Assembly: GCF_010667615.1 (NCBI RefSeq)
Contig: NZ_VYSG01000004.1
Coordinates: forward strand, 1 to 64,000
Direction: 5' to 3'
DNA length: 64,000 nt
DNA from: Bifidobacterium choloepi
Lineage (GTDB): Bacteria; Actinomycetota; Actinomycetes; Actinomycetales; Bifidobacteriaceae
Below the pieces are notes generated by a model, which was given only the letters and a program-made list of their open reading frames with translations, was not told the origin of the DNA and searched no databases. The position numbers and the translations under genes were made by a program. Positions 7,486 to 15,891 of the stretch are shown here, one piece after another. Every line of letters starts with the position of its first letter. Within the stretch, counting starts at the first letter, position 1.

Positions 7486-9891
7486 TTAGCCACAAATACC
7501 GACAAACCAACTCATCGTTGAATAATAGGTATTCGCCGCAATCGAGGAGCTGACGAAGAAGCCGAGGCCTAGCACAACAGCACTAACAAGGACAGCTGTT
7601 TCCACGACGACCACCGTGGTGGTGAAAGATACGCGCTGCAACGAACCAATGGCTGAAGCGATATCGCTATTAGCCGTTGCCACACCGGTCCAATTCGACC
7701 GTCCCCGATGTTCATCACTTTCCGCGTCTATTGTACGTGCCACACTCACTGACGCGAGAACTTGCACAAACGCCAGCATGCTGAACAAGGCGGCGAGAAT
7801 CATCAGGAAAGCGAAGTCACCGTAATATCGCATGGCCGTGCCGCACTGCAAACTGTCTACGACACACACCACAAATCCGCAAAGCACGGAAATCCAGACG
7901 AAGGACCACGTATGCATGCGCGAGAGTCGGCGGCGCACAATCCAGGCAAACAGTGCGAATAATGCCAACGGCACCAGTGCGAAATAGCCACCTTCCGAAG
8001 GTTCGTTAGGCGCACCCAGAGTGGTATTGGTAGCGGTAAAAAACGGGAAATTGCTCTTTGTGGCAAACGGCTGGAACATCTGCGTAAAGAGCTGGAATGG
8101 CAACCGGTAGACCGACAACGTATGAGCGGTCATGTCAAAACCGGTCAGATTATAGTTCTGCCCGAAATTCAACCAAGACCCGAACCGAATGTAGTTGTAG
8201 TAGGCCAGAGGCAGCACTGCGACAATAAACGGAGCGAAAGCTCCGACTGTGGCACGCCAACCACGCTTTGAAAACAGCGCGCGATGACGCAGGATCTGCT
8301 GCGAGAAAAGCGGGAAAGCAAGCACACAGACAATGAGGAATTGTGGACGTGACCCAAAATTCAATGCAATAAACAACGATCCTAGGGCAACAAGCCATGG
8401 ACTGACCGAACCGTCTCGTTTTTTTGAGCATTGCCAGCAATAGAGCCCTGTCATCGTTAATGCGATAGAACAGATTATGGGCACAGAATAGAACGTCGTA
8501 TGCGAGCAATAGTACGTGATATTAAGACCGAGATTGACGCCGATCATGGCTAGCCAGACAAAGCCCACCGAGGTGTTGGGCGCGTAGTCGCGAATCAGTC
8601 GGCGCACAAGCAGAGTCGTCATCACAATGGCAATAGCGGCGAAGATACCAATAGCCGTGCACGTAGGCAAGGAACGCCCGAGAATCAGTTGGAATGGCAC
8701 AAACAGCAACAAGCACGGAACGACGCCGAAATAGCTGTAATAGTGCCCGTCATAATAGGCGTGATCGAAATAGAAGACGTGACCTTCGCTGCCTAGCGTA
8801 TATCGGTCGGCATAGGCATAGGGATTGGAGAGCGCCTTCAGAGCATCATCTACGGGGAGATCAAGCCAAGTGTGCCCATGGATGAGGGAATCGGCCAGCA
8901 GCTGGTATTGGTAAGGCTCAACCCAATGATTGAATACTGCGTTGAAATACACGTCTTCCGCGGGTCCCCGTCGTGCCATCAGCAACATGGCAATGCCAGA
9001 CAACACTGTAAAGAGAACCATGGCGGCCATTTCGGTACCTCTTAGGCAGCGCAAACGACCAGTGGCCGCTTCCTTGAGCTCCCGCCAACTTAGACGGTAC
9101 AGCTGTGAAGACGGACGGAAAGCGATGAGGAAGAGCATAACAGCCAGTTCTAGCAACACACGCACAGCGCTGATGCGGAAAGGAATGGTGGCGTTGACAA
9201 CGAGACCGCCAAAACTTACACGCGTACCCACTCCGCCGCTAAAAGCCAGCCGAACAGCATCTGCATGATAGGTGCCACGAGTCTGACCAAAAAACATATA
9301 CTGCGTACTCGGCATTGACGTATAGGTCAGTGTCCGCGAGAAATCGCCCCATGCCCCATCGCTAGCGGATGGCGAGACCCAGGACATGGCATTCTTATCG
9401 CTATCAAGCTGCGTCAAATCGCTGGTTGGCACTTCAATGGCGAAGGAGACTTCCTGCTTCTGCCTAGCCTGTTCGGCTGATGTCTCCCCAATGACGCCGC
9501 CGGACATCACCCGAAACGTCTTGACTACAACCGGACCACCATCAGGCGAAGAAATCGGCACTGTCACCGTCGCATCGTCGTCGCCGACAATCTCGTATAT
9601 GCCGTTTCCAAGATCCTTCAGACCCTCGCCATAAGTAACGGTGCCATTAACGGCGGGAGTCAGGCTCATTGTTCGCCAATATCCCAGGTTAAAGAACGCC
9701 GTCTCGGCGAGAATAACGACGAGGAGGCCAATGGCCCAAGGCAGCCATCGATGCGTCCACCGCCTAGTCGTCGTCTGACGAGACGATTGACGTGATCCCC
9801 ATCGATCGTGACGATGCTGCCGCACCACCTTCTCCTGTCCCCTACCCGGTTGTTCATTTGCCGGCTCTGACCCGGATTGCAGCTGGCACAC
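7486..9891 (-). CDS. Large polytopic membrane protein, possible GT-C glycosyltransferase
   Basis: The 801-residue protein starts with a basic cytoplasmic segment and one membrane helix (about residues 50-70). An extracellular beta-rich region of about 150 residues follows, then roughly ten further helices. The block YQYQLLADSLIHGHTWLDL with NPYAYADRY and DHAYYDGHYYSYFG is typical of uncharacterised bacterial polytopic proteins that are often grouped with GT-C enzymes using polyprenyl-phosphate sugars. A catalytic acidic pair is not obvious, so the function is inferred. GTG is the start codon, with GGAGAAGAG immediately ahead. It is downstream of, and probably co-transcribed with, the GlfT2-like gene. 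Confidence 0.6.
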   Translation of the reverse strand: MCQLQSGSEPANEQPGRGQEKVVRQHRHDRWGSRQSSRQTTTRRWTHRWLPWAIGLLVVILAETAFFNLGYWRTMSLTPAVNGTVTYGEGLKDLGNGIYEIVGDDDATVTVPISSPDGGPVVVKTFRVMSGGVIGETSAEQARQKQEVSFAIEVPTSDLTQLDSDKNAMSWVSPSASDGAWGDFSRTLTYTSMPSTQYMFFGQTRGTYHADAVRLAFSGGVGTRVSFGGLVVNATIPFRISAVRVLLELAVMLFLIAFRPSSQLYRLSWRELKEAATGRLRCLRGTEMAAMVLFTVLSGIAMLLMARRGPAEDVYFNAVFNHWVEPYQYQLLADSLIHGHTWLDLPVDDALKALSNPYAYADRYTLGSEGHVFYFDHAYYDGHYYSYFGVVPCLLLFVPFQLILGRSLPTCTAIGIFAAIAIVMTTLLVRRLIRDYAPNTSVGFVWLAMIGVNLGLNITYYCSHTTFYSVPIICSIALTMTGLYCWQCSKKRDGSVSPWLVALGSLFIALNFGSRPQFLIVCVLAFPLFSQQILRHRALFSKRGWRATVGAFAPFIVAVLPLAYYNYIRFGSWLNFGQNYNLTGFDMTAHTLSVYRLPFQLFTQMFQPFATKSNFPFFTATNTTLGAPNEPSEGGYFALVPLALFALFAWIVRRRLSRMHTWSFVWISVLCGFVVCVVDSLQCGTAMRYYGDFAFLMILAALFSMLAFVQVLASVSVARTIDAESDEHRGRSNWTGVATANSDIASAIGSLQRVSFTTTVVVVETAVLVSAVVLGLGFFVSSSIAANTYYSTMSWFVGICG

Positions 9892-9937
9892 CTCTTCTCC
9901 TCATTCTCGGTTGAATCTGACATATTGACATGGCAAT

Positions 9938-9959
9938 ACGGCGCCCATGAGAGCGCCGT
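9938..9959. terminator. Short intergenic hairpin
   Basis: ACGGCGC (9938-9944) pairs with GCGCCGT (9953-9959) between two minus-strand glycan genes. There is no U-tract, so this may be partial attenuation or chance. Confidence 0.3.
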
Positions 9960-9976
9960 GCCACTGGACACATACT

Positions 9977-12130
9977 TTACTTCGTCATCGGCTTCGCGGA
10001 ATCCGATTCGAAAATCCTCCGCCAGACGTCCACGCTGGCCATGTCATAGTCGCGGTACCGCTTGCTGAGCCTATTCCAACGTTTCATCAGTTCCTTCGAC
10101 AAGAACAGGCCCCTCTTGACCTCGCGCCGGAACAGATCGCTGTCGCGACGACACCATGCCACCGAGTTACCGTCAGGCGACGTAACCAACGCCGAATTCA
10201 CGCCTACGAACGATCGCCAGATTGCATCACGAGCAGGAATGGCAATGTCCGGACGGTCGTCATGCTTTCCGCTGCCCCGCGAGACAAGAGCTCTTGCTAT
10301 GGCCTGAATACCTTCCTTCTTTACTGCAGAGCTCGGCTTGGCTGTCTTGTCGGCCACGAATTCGCGACGTGGTTCGGGGAAGGCATCGACATTCATCCTA
10401 GTTTCCGCATCCGCGAACCCCCTGCGCATACGACGCACTTCGGTGAGCTTGTTCGGCATCGAATCGACAATGTACTGTGGACCGCGCATGATGTCCCGCA
10501 ATCCCATATGCCGCAACGGCAATGCCGAATAAGTAAACTTCAAGCCAACGTTGACATCACCGTACAGCATTTCATAGATGAACCGCCAGCTCGGCTTATC
10601 GATGTGGAGTAACGCGCAAATCCATCGATTGCGTTGGAAGAAGTACTCCTCCCAAGTACGTGATGGATCCTTGTCGTGCCACGCCTGATGCCAGACGGCG
10701 ACGCCTGGCAGACAAACGGTATGATAACCGTGTTCGGCAGCGCGGATGGCATATTCAGTGTCGTCGAACTTGATGAAGACCGGTAGTGATAAGCCAATGT
10801 CTTTCATGATCACGGTCGGGATCAGGCACATCCACCAGCCATTGAAATCGGAATCGACGCGACGGTGGCGTTCGGGCGAATCACGAAGCGGAAACTTCGC
10901 GAAATCATGGTTGTATTCAAGACCGTCACTTGGAGCAGTCCACACATTGTTCCGCGTGAACCGCTCGCCCTGCGTATACAGCACAGTGCGGTTGTCGAGG
11001 TGAAGCATGCCGCCGCCGACGATCGTCGGTTTCTTGCAGTAGTCGGCAAACTGCACGGCGCGCAGGATGGCCTCTGGCTCGGAGATGGCATCATCGTCGA
11101 GCAGCAGCGTGTAAGACGACTTTCGGGCCTCTAGCGTCTCAAACATGCCGCGGGAGAAGCCACCAGAACCGCCAAAATTAGCCTGGCGGATATAGGTAAG
11201 CTGCGGTCCGAGTTCATTGGCCGTGTGGTCAAATCCGGGCTGGTCTTTGACGAGATCGGTACCCTGATCGACAAGATAAATGGTGTCTAGACGCTTGCGC
11301 AGTTCCGGTTCCGAAGCGATCGTCTTCAACTGGTTGTGGGCGTATGGTGCACGATTGAACGTCGTGATGGCGATGGACAGCGAGGTTGGTTTCGTCGGGT
11401 TCGCAGTACCGGCACGCACGCGCTCGGCAACTGGCACGTTCCATGCCGCATTGCGGACAGTTAATTCGCAATCATCGTCGGCCTTGGCGTCGAACCAGAA
11501 GTAGCCGCCGTCAATGAGACCGTGCATGTCGAGGTCGATGGTGACAGTCTGGAACTTCGGTGCCGCATAGGAAGAAGACTTGGCGGAAGCGAAAGAATCG
11601 TTCCCGATTTCAATAGTGCCAGCTGGTGAGAATAGGCCACGGCCGGTTGAACGGAACAGGGAGATGACGCCGCGACCGGTGACTTCGGCGACGAAACGCA
11701 CGCCGGAAATGTTCGTCCAACGCTTCCAATAGGCCGCCGGGAATGCATTGAAGAACGTGCACAGCGAGACGTGTTTGCCAGGCTTGACCGTCAAAGTCGT
11801 ACGATCAGCAACAGAAAAAACATCATGCTGGGACGTTGTGGCAACTGGATTGACACCCTCATTGACCAGCCGTTCGAATGCCGTCTTGTTCATGGCGCCG
11901 AAGTCGATCGCCTGCATGTCGATGCGCGGCTCCTGCACCGTGTCCGGAATATGTGGACGAGTCCATTCAATGGCATAGAGCGGCATCGTGAGATCTTCGT
12001 CGCGGACCGGATAAACTACACGATTGACGACTTCCCATGCCGCATTGACATCTACTCCGCTGCTGGCGCCGCGATGTCGGACATTCGCTGTCCTCCGATG
12101 TACAGTGTTCTGATTTCTCTGCTGGGTCAT
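9977..12130 (-). CDS. GlfT2-like polymerising galactofuranosyltransferase
   Basis: The 717-residue GT2 protein has the architecture of mycobacterial GlfT2: an N-terminal beta-rich domain (about 1-235), a GT-A domain starting at SIAITTFNRA, and a helical C-terminal part. The metal-binding triad LLLDDDA is at residues 345-347, preceded by ANFGGSGGFSRG. FIKFDDTEY supplies the likely catalytic acidic pair, and AVWHQAWHDKD the conserved His/Trp region. GlfT2 enzymes build alternating galactofuranose chains from UDP-Galf on a lipid-linked acceptor. I chose the ATG at 12130, although a TTG-initiated extension is open. No strong ribosome-binding site is visible. The nearby glf gene supports donor identity; linkage pattern is unknown. 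Confidence 0.87.
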   Translation of the reverse strand: MTQQRNQNTVHRRTANVRHRGASSGVDVNAAWEVVNRVVYPVRDEDLTMPLYAIEWTRPHIPDTVQEPRIDMQAIDFGAMNKTAFERLVNEGVNPVATTSQHDVFSVADRTTLTVKPGKHVSLCTFFNAFPAAYWKRWTNISGVRFVAEVTGRGVISLFRSTGRGLFSPAGTIEIGNDSFASAKSSSYAAPKFQTVTIDLDMHGLIDGGYFWFDAKADDDCELTVRNAAWNVPVAERVRAGTANPTKPTSLSIAITTFNRAPYAHNQLKTIASEPELRKRLDTIYLVDQGTDLVKDQPGFDHTANELGPQLTYIRQANFGGSGGFSRGMFETLEARKSSYTLLLDDDAISEPEAILRAVQFADYCKKPTIVGGGMLHLDNRTVLYTQGERFTRNNVWTAPSDGLEYNHDFAKFPLRDSPERHRRVDSDFNGWWMCLIPTVIMKDIGLSLPVFIKFDDTEYAIRAAEHGYHTVCLPGVAVWHQAWHDKDPSRTWEEYFFQRNRWICALLHIDKPSWRFIYEMLYGDVNVGLKFTYSALPLRHMGLRDIMRGPQYIVDSMPNKLTEVRRMRRGFADAETRMNVDAFPEPRREFVADKTAKPSSAVKKEGIQAIARALVSRGSGKHDDRPDIAIPARDAIWRSFVGVNSALVTSPDGNSVAWCRRDSDLFRREVKRGLFLSKELMKRWNRLSKRYRDYDMASVDVWRRIFESDSAKPMTK

Positions 12131-12300
12131 AAGACCGAGTGTAGCTCGAACCTCATAACAGGAATACAACGGCTTCTGGAAGCTAGTCAGCCGTCAAGCA
12201 ATTGGTAAAAACATCGGCAATATCGCATATGAGCACAAGCAGCTGTCACAATCCCCGCTTCAAAAACAAAATTGCGACACAGGCATATCAGGAAACAACC

Positions 12301-13671
12301 TCACCATCCGTAGACGACGGCAGCCATCTTGCGGATTTGGTCACGGTAGTCAAAGCGAATGCCGGGATTCTCGAAGCCGGAGCCCGGCTGCGGGATAGAT
12401 GGCACGTCAATCATCGTCTCGGCCCAGCGGCTGCCCATGCGCAGGACGGCGACGTGCTTGACGTCGTAGTAACCGGGCTTCACCGATAGGTAGCATCCCT
12501 CAGCGCCTACGGCCGACGCAAGCAGATGCGGATGGTAGCGCGTCGACAGCCAACGCTGGCCCGGCGCCGCCGGAAAACCGTCCTCGACGATGATCTGCGT
12601 CGGGAACAGTTCGGTGCGATAGCCGTTCCCCTCGAGGAACTTGATGAGTTCGATGCATTCGTACGGAATGCACTCCACCACTCCGAGCGTTTCATGCTCA
12701 CGGTCGACCTGCCACGCCTCAAGCACGGCAAGAACATGCTGGAAGAGCGCCTGATGGTCTTCAACGAAATCCTGCTGCACGCACAGCATCGTGCGCGGTA
12801 ACTTACCTTCGACCACTCCAGCGCCGTCGAAGCCAGCACCGCGGCGCTCGTCATAGACGCCGTCGAGGGCATTGACGAAACAATCGTCCGGCATCAGCTT
12901 CGCAATGCCGGTCAGTCCAGCTTGATCGATCGACTGCAGACTGCGTTCGTCGCGACAGCCGAAAGCAATCATTGTCGCGGCAACATCGGCGACATACTGG
13001 CGATCACGATCGGACAGCGGCACCAGGCCAGCACCCGTCGCGATCGACGGAATGCCGTGGGCGACAGCCCACTGTGGCGCCGCTAGCCGCGCGAGGTTGG
13101 CAGCCCATGGCGAGTTCATGTAGCCACCGCCGAGGATGTGCATCGTCTTGACGTCACGGTTGAGCAGCCGAATGCCGGAGGCGAGCCGCGCCGCGCGGCC
13201 TTCGTCCTCGAGCGCGGCGACGATCGTGGCCGCGATGTCGGCAACCGGCGCGTCGACGTCGACGCGGCCGTTAGCGATCGGATTCTCGATAGTGAGTCGC
13301 GCGATCGTGTCGGTGACGGTCAGGTGGGGGTGCAGTCCACGTAGAATGGCAGCCGACGGGCCCGGTCGCATGCAGTCGACAACGACTGGCGTCTGCGGGT
13401 CGATTTGTGCAAGATACTTGAGCCATTCCGCGGCAATCAATTCATCACCGTAATTCGGAAAGCCCGGCTCGGCGATCAGATAGTGCACCTTGCAATGACG
13501 TTGCTCATCAGGCATGGTATCGCCCAGACGGACAAGTTCGCGCTGCATCTGATCGAGTATCTCTTCGGTGCGCTGCTGGTTATCGCGTAGTCCTTCAAGC
13601 TGTTGTTTGACCTGATCGGCGTTGCTATGGAACGATCGGCTCGAAACCGGTAGCATTGATTTCCAACTCAT
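12301..13671 (-). CDS. Polysaccharide pyruvyl transferase family protein
   Basis: The 456-residue product begins with a short coiled-coil-like segment (about 15-50). It then has the pyruvyl-transferase signature: EPGFPNYGDELIAAEW near the start, MHILGGGYMN in the middle, and STRYHPHLLA toward the end. Family members (CsaB, WcaK, EpsO) ketalise sugars of surface polymers with pyruvate from phosphoenolpyruvate. The ATG at 13671 has AAGGAGAG about 10 nt ahead. A GTG at 13680 would overlap that site, so I reject it. Together with the GlfT2-like gene downstream it forms a minus-strand operon. Confidence 0.8.
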   Translation of the reverse strand: MSWKSMLPVSSRSFHSNADQVKQQLEGLRDNQQRTEEILDQMQRELVRLGDTMPDEQRHCKVHYLIAEPGFPNYGDELIAAEWLKYLAQIDPQTPVVVDCMRPGPSAAILRGLHPHLTVTDTIARLTIENPIANGRVDVDAPVADIAATIVAALEDEGRAARLASGIRLLNRDVKTMHILGGGYMNSPWAANLARLAAPQWAVAHGIPSIATGAGLVPLSDRDRQYVADVAATMIAFGCRDERSLQSIDQAGLTGIAKLMPDDCFVNALDGVYDERRGAGFDGAGVVEGKLPRTMLCVQQDFVEDHQALFQHVLAVLEAWQVDREHETLGVVECIPYECIELIKFLEGNGYRTELFPTQIIVEDGFPAAPGQRWLSTRYHPHLLASAVGAEGCYLSVKPGYYDVKHVAVLRMGSRWAETMIDVPSIPQPGSGFENPGIRFDYRDQIRKMAAVVYGW

Positions 13672-13783
13672 CGATGGCACTCTCCTTCAAGCATTTGTCG
13701 CTCCAGTCTACCGAAAAGAGACGAACACGATTCCAGCACGGGAATTGCGTACGGCTCTTCCATGCTCACCGCGCAATTATGCA

Positions 13784-13811
13784 TTGTTCTTTGTGTAACG
13801 GTCGATAGGAT
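13784..13811 (+). promoter_or_regulatory. Candidate promoter of the small membrane protein gene
   Basis: TTGTTC (13784-13789), a 16-bp spacer and TAGGAT (13806-13811) precede the start codon at 13856 by about 45 nt, in the divergent intergenic region. It is plausible but not strong. Confidence 0.35.
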
Positions 13812-13855
13812 GTGCACATGCCGCAAGGAGCGGCGCCGGAGAAGTAAAGGATTTC

Positions 13856-14140
13856 ATGATGAAAAAGCAACTCAGGGGCGACGAGGATACCCCTCAGGAC
13901 AAGAAGGAACGCAAACGCAACACGAGGATGAACTGGTGGCTGCTGGCCATCATCGTCTGCGCGGCCGTCATCATCATTCTCTATCCGTACTATTCCGGCT
14001 ACGAATCGAAGGACGATCTCGAGACCGACCTGATCTCCTACGTCCAGCCGGCCAATCCGGATACGTCGACGAACTCGGGTACCTCCACTAGCCCCTATAT
14101 CTCGACGACCGATACTGGCGAGCAGACCGTCGCGGCGTAA
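13856..14140 (+). CDS. Small single-pass membrane protein of unknown function
   Basis: The 94-residue protein has a highly charged cytoplasmic N-terminus (residues 1-24), one membrane helix (WWLLAIIVCAAVIIILYPYY) and an extracellular Ser/Thr/Pro-rich tail of about 45 residues. That is a type II-like topology with a wall-spanning stalk. AAAGGA precedes tandem ATG codons. It is divergent from the pyruvyl transferase operon and followed 45 bp later by the DUF2442 gene. I do not recognise a family. Confidence 0.65.
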   Translation: MMKKQLRGDEDTPQDKKERKRNTRMNWWLLAIIVCAAVIIILYPYYSGYESKDDLETDLISYVQPANPDTSTNSGTSTSPYISTTDTGEQTVAA

Positions 14141-14184
14141 TTGCTGCATGGCACATGCCGCTTTCCTGAACGGGAGAGATAACG

Positions 14185-14478
14185 ATGATCGAGATTAACG
14201 GAATCATGTATGCAAGCAACCCCACGCCGGAAATCAAGGTGACGGCCGCACGCACGACCGGCGATCATATCCTGCTGGTCACCTTCTCGACCGGCGAGAC
14301 TCGGCTCGTCGACGCCACTGAATGGTACGATTCTCCCGCTTTCCGGCCCTTGCAAGACGAAGATGTCTTCGAGAATTTCGAGATTGACCACGGTGTGTTG
14401 ACGTGGGAAAACGGCGACGTCGACATTTCGCCGACCTACCTGTACGACCACTCGTACGAATACAGCACGATCCGCTAA
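14185..14478 (+). CDS. DUF2442 domain protein
   Basis: The 97-residue product matches the DUF2442 pattern: ITAA-type opening strand, LLVTFSTGETRLVDATEW, AFRPLQDEDVFENFEIDHGVLTW and a final DISPTYLYDHS. DUF2442 proteins are small and frequently sit beside DUF4160 or toxin-antitoxin-like genes, but their role is not established. GGGAGA lies a few bases upstream of the ATG. No DUF4160 partner is present here; the neighbours are the small membrane protein and, beyond a terminator, an AAA ATPase. Confidence 0.8.
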   Translation: MIEINGIMYASNPTPEIKVTAARTTGDHILLVTFSTGETRLVDATEWYDSPAFRPLQDEDVFENFEIDHGVLTWENGDVDISPTYLYDHSYEYSTIR

Positions 14479-14541
14479 TTCGTGGCGGCATAACTGCATG
14501 GCGATCAGCGTATTGGCGTCCCGGTTGTTCGCCGTTTTCAC

Positions 14542-14576
14542 GTCACAAACCCGAGCTGCGAGCTCGGGTTTGTGAC
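14542..14576. terminator. Bidirectional terminator-type hairpin (AACCCGAGCT family)
   Basis: GTCACAAACCCGAGCT pairs perfectly (16 bp) with AGCTCGGGTTTGTGAC around a GCG loop. The plus strand continues ATTT. Near-identical hairpins occur at 41023, 43353, 56253 and 60200, and a related one at 62215. Confidence 0.75.
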
Positions 14577-14641
14577 ATTTCGGGAAGGGTGGCGGGACGG
14601 CGAAAATCCTGAATCGTCCCGATTTTATACTTTTTTATATT

Positions 14642-14668
14642 TGTTATATCTGTTATATCTGTTATATC
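14642..14668 (+). repeat. Three tandem 9-bp repeats in an AAA-ATPase promoter region
   Basis: TGTTATATC occurs three times head to tail without mismatch, inside an AT-rich island that starts at about 14620 in otherwise GC-rich DNA. It ends 33 bp before the AAA-ATPase start codon. It could supply alternative -10 elements or form an operator, and its copy number could change by slippage. Confidence 0.8.
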
Positions 14669-14701
14669 TTTCGCAACGCCGCCAGTCGAGGAGTTCCACC
14701 C

Positions 14702-15850
14702 ATGTCCAATCCATTCAAGCCCACCGCCGGCAAGACACCACCGGTTCTCATCGGTCGTGAAAGTGACCTCGAGGAGTTCTCCATCGGCCTTGACGACGGT
14801 CCCGGCGCGCCGTCCCGACTCATGTATTTCACGGGCGCACGCGGTGTCGGCAAGACTGTCATGCTCAATGCCATCGGCGACATTGCCTGCGAGCGCAAGT
14901 GGGTCGTCGTCGACGAGACCGCCGACGCCGGCTTCATCGATCGCATCATCCAGGCGCTTGATCGCAAGAAACACCGGGTGAGCAGCATCAAGCTCCCGAC
15001 CGCGAGCGTTTCCACCGCCCTCGGCTCCGCGGAGGCGACTGTCGGTCTCGGCGAGGTCGAATTCGCGGATACGCAGGCATCGTTGGACCTGCGTCACGCC
15101 ATCGGTGACCGGCTTGACTCGCTCAATGAAAAGAAGCGTGGCATCCTCGTCACGCTCGACGAAGTCCAGCCGCAGTCGATTGCGGAAATGCGCGCGCTGG
15201 CGACAGCGGTGCAGCACCTGATTCGCGAGGATCGCAACATCGCATTCGTGTTCGCCGGACTGCCAGCGATGGTCGAGGAAGTCATCAACGACGACATTCT
15301 CACCTTCCTGCGAAGATCGTTGCGCAAGCATCTCGGCAGCGTTGCGCAGACGGACATCGAGCAGGCCTTTGCGGAAACGATTCACGCCGGCGACAAGCAG
15401 GCCGATGACAATGTCATCACACGGCTTGCGGAAGCCACAAACGGCTATCCGTACATGATTCAGTTGGTCGGTTACTACGCATGGCAGAATGCCGATCGCG
15501 GCGACGGCCCTTCCGTCATCACGATGGACGAGGCGGAACGCGGCATCGCGACAGCGCAGACGATGCTCGGCAGCATGGTGCATGGTCCGGCGTTCGACGA
15601 ACTACCCGACATGGCGCGCAGCTACCTGCTGGCGATGAGCCAGGACGATGGTCCGTCGAAAACGGCGGACATCGCCTCCCGCCTTGGTCACGACACCGGA
15701 TACGCCAACGTTTACCGCACTCGACTGATCAAGGAAGACTTGATTGAGCCTGCCGGCTACGGACTCGTGGATTTCAAGATTCCGTACATGCGCGAATACC
15801 TGCGCGAGCATGGCACCAATGAACAGATGAGAAGGAATCTGGAGGAGTAA
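14702..15850 (+). CDS. AAA-type ATPase with C-terminal winged-helix-like domain
   Basis: The 382-residue protein has a Walker A motif FTGARGVGKTVML near residue 42-54 and a Walker B-like ILVTLDEVQ. Beyond these is FVFAGLP, an arrangement seen in Orc1/Cdc6-like and STAND-related bacterial ATPases. The C-terminal third (MARSYLLAMSQDDG to the end) reads like a winged helix. Such orphan ATPases are common in variable loci and their roles are mostly unknown. GAGGAG precedes the ATG. The promoter region contains three TGTTATATC repeats. The gene is convergent with the GH25 gene, 42 bp away. Confidence 0.75.
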   Translation: MSNPFKPTAGKTPPVLIGRESDLEEFSIGLDDGPGAPSRLMYFTGARGVGKTVMLNAIGDIACERKWVVVDETADAGFIDRIIQALDRKKHRVSSIKLPTASVSTALGSAEATVGLGEVEFADTQASLDLRHAIGDRLDSLNEKKRGILVTLDEVQPQSIAEMRALATAVQHLIREDRNIAFVFAGLPAMVEEVINDDILTFLRRSLRKHLGSVAQTDIEQAFAETIHAGDKQADDNVITRLAEATNGYPYMIQLVGYYAWQNADRGDGPSVITMDEAERGIATAQTMLGSMVHGPAFDELPDMARSYLLAMSQDDGPSKTADIASRLGHDTGYANVYRTRLIKEDLIEPAGYGLVDFKIPYMREYLREHGTNEQMRRNLEE

Positions 15851-15891
15851 CATGACGATTCCTTCATCAGAGTCTCAAGGAGGAGACGACA

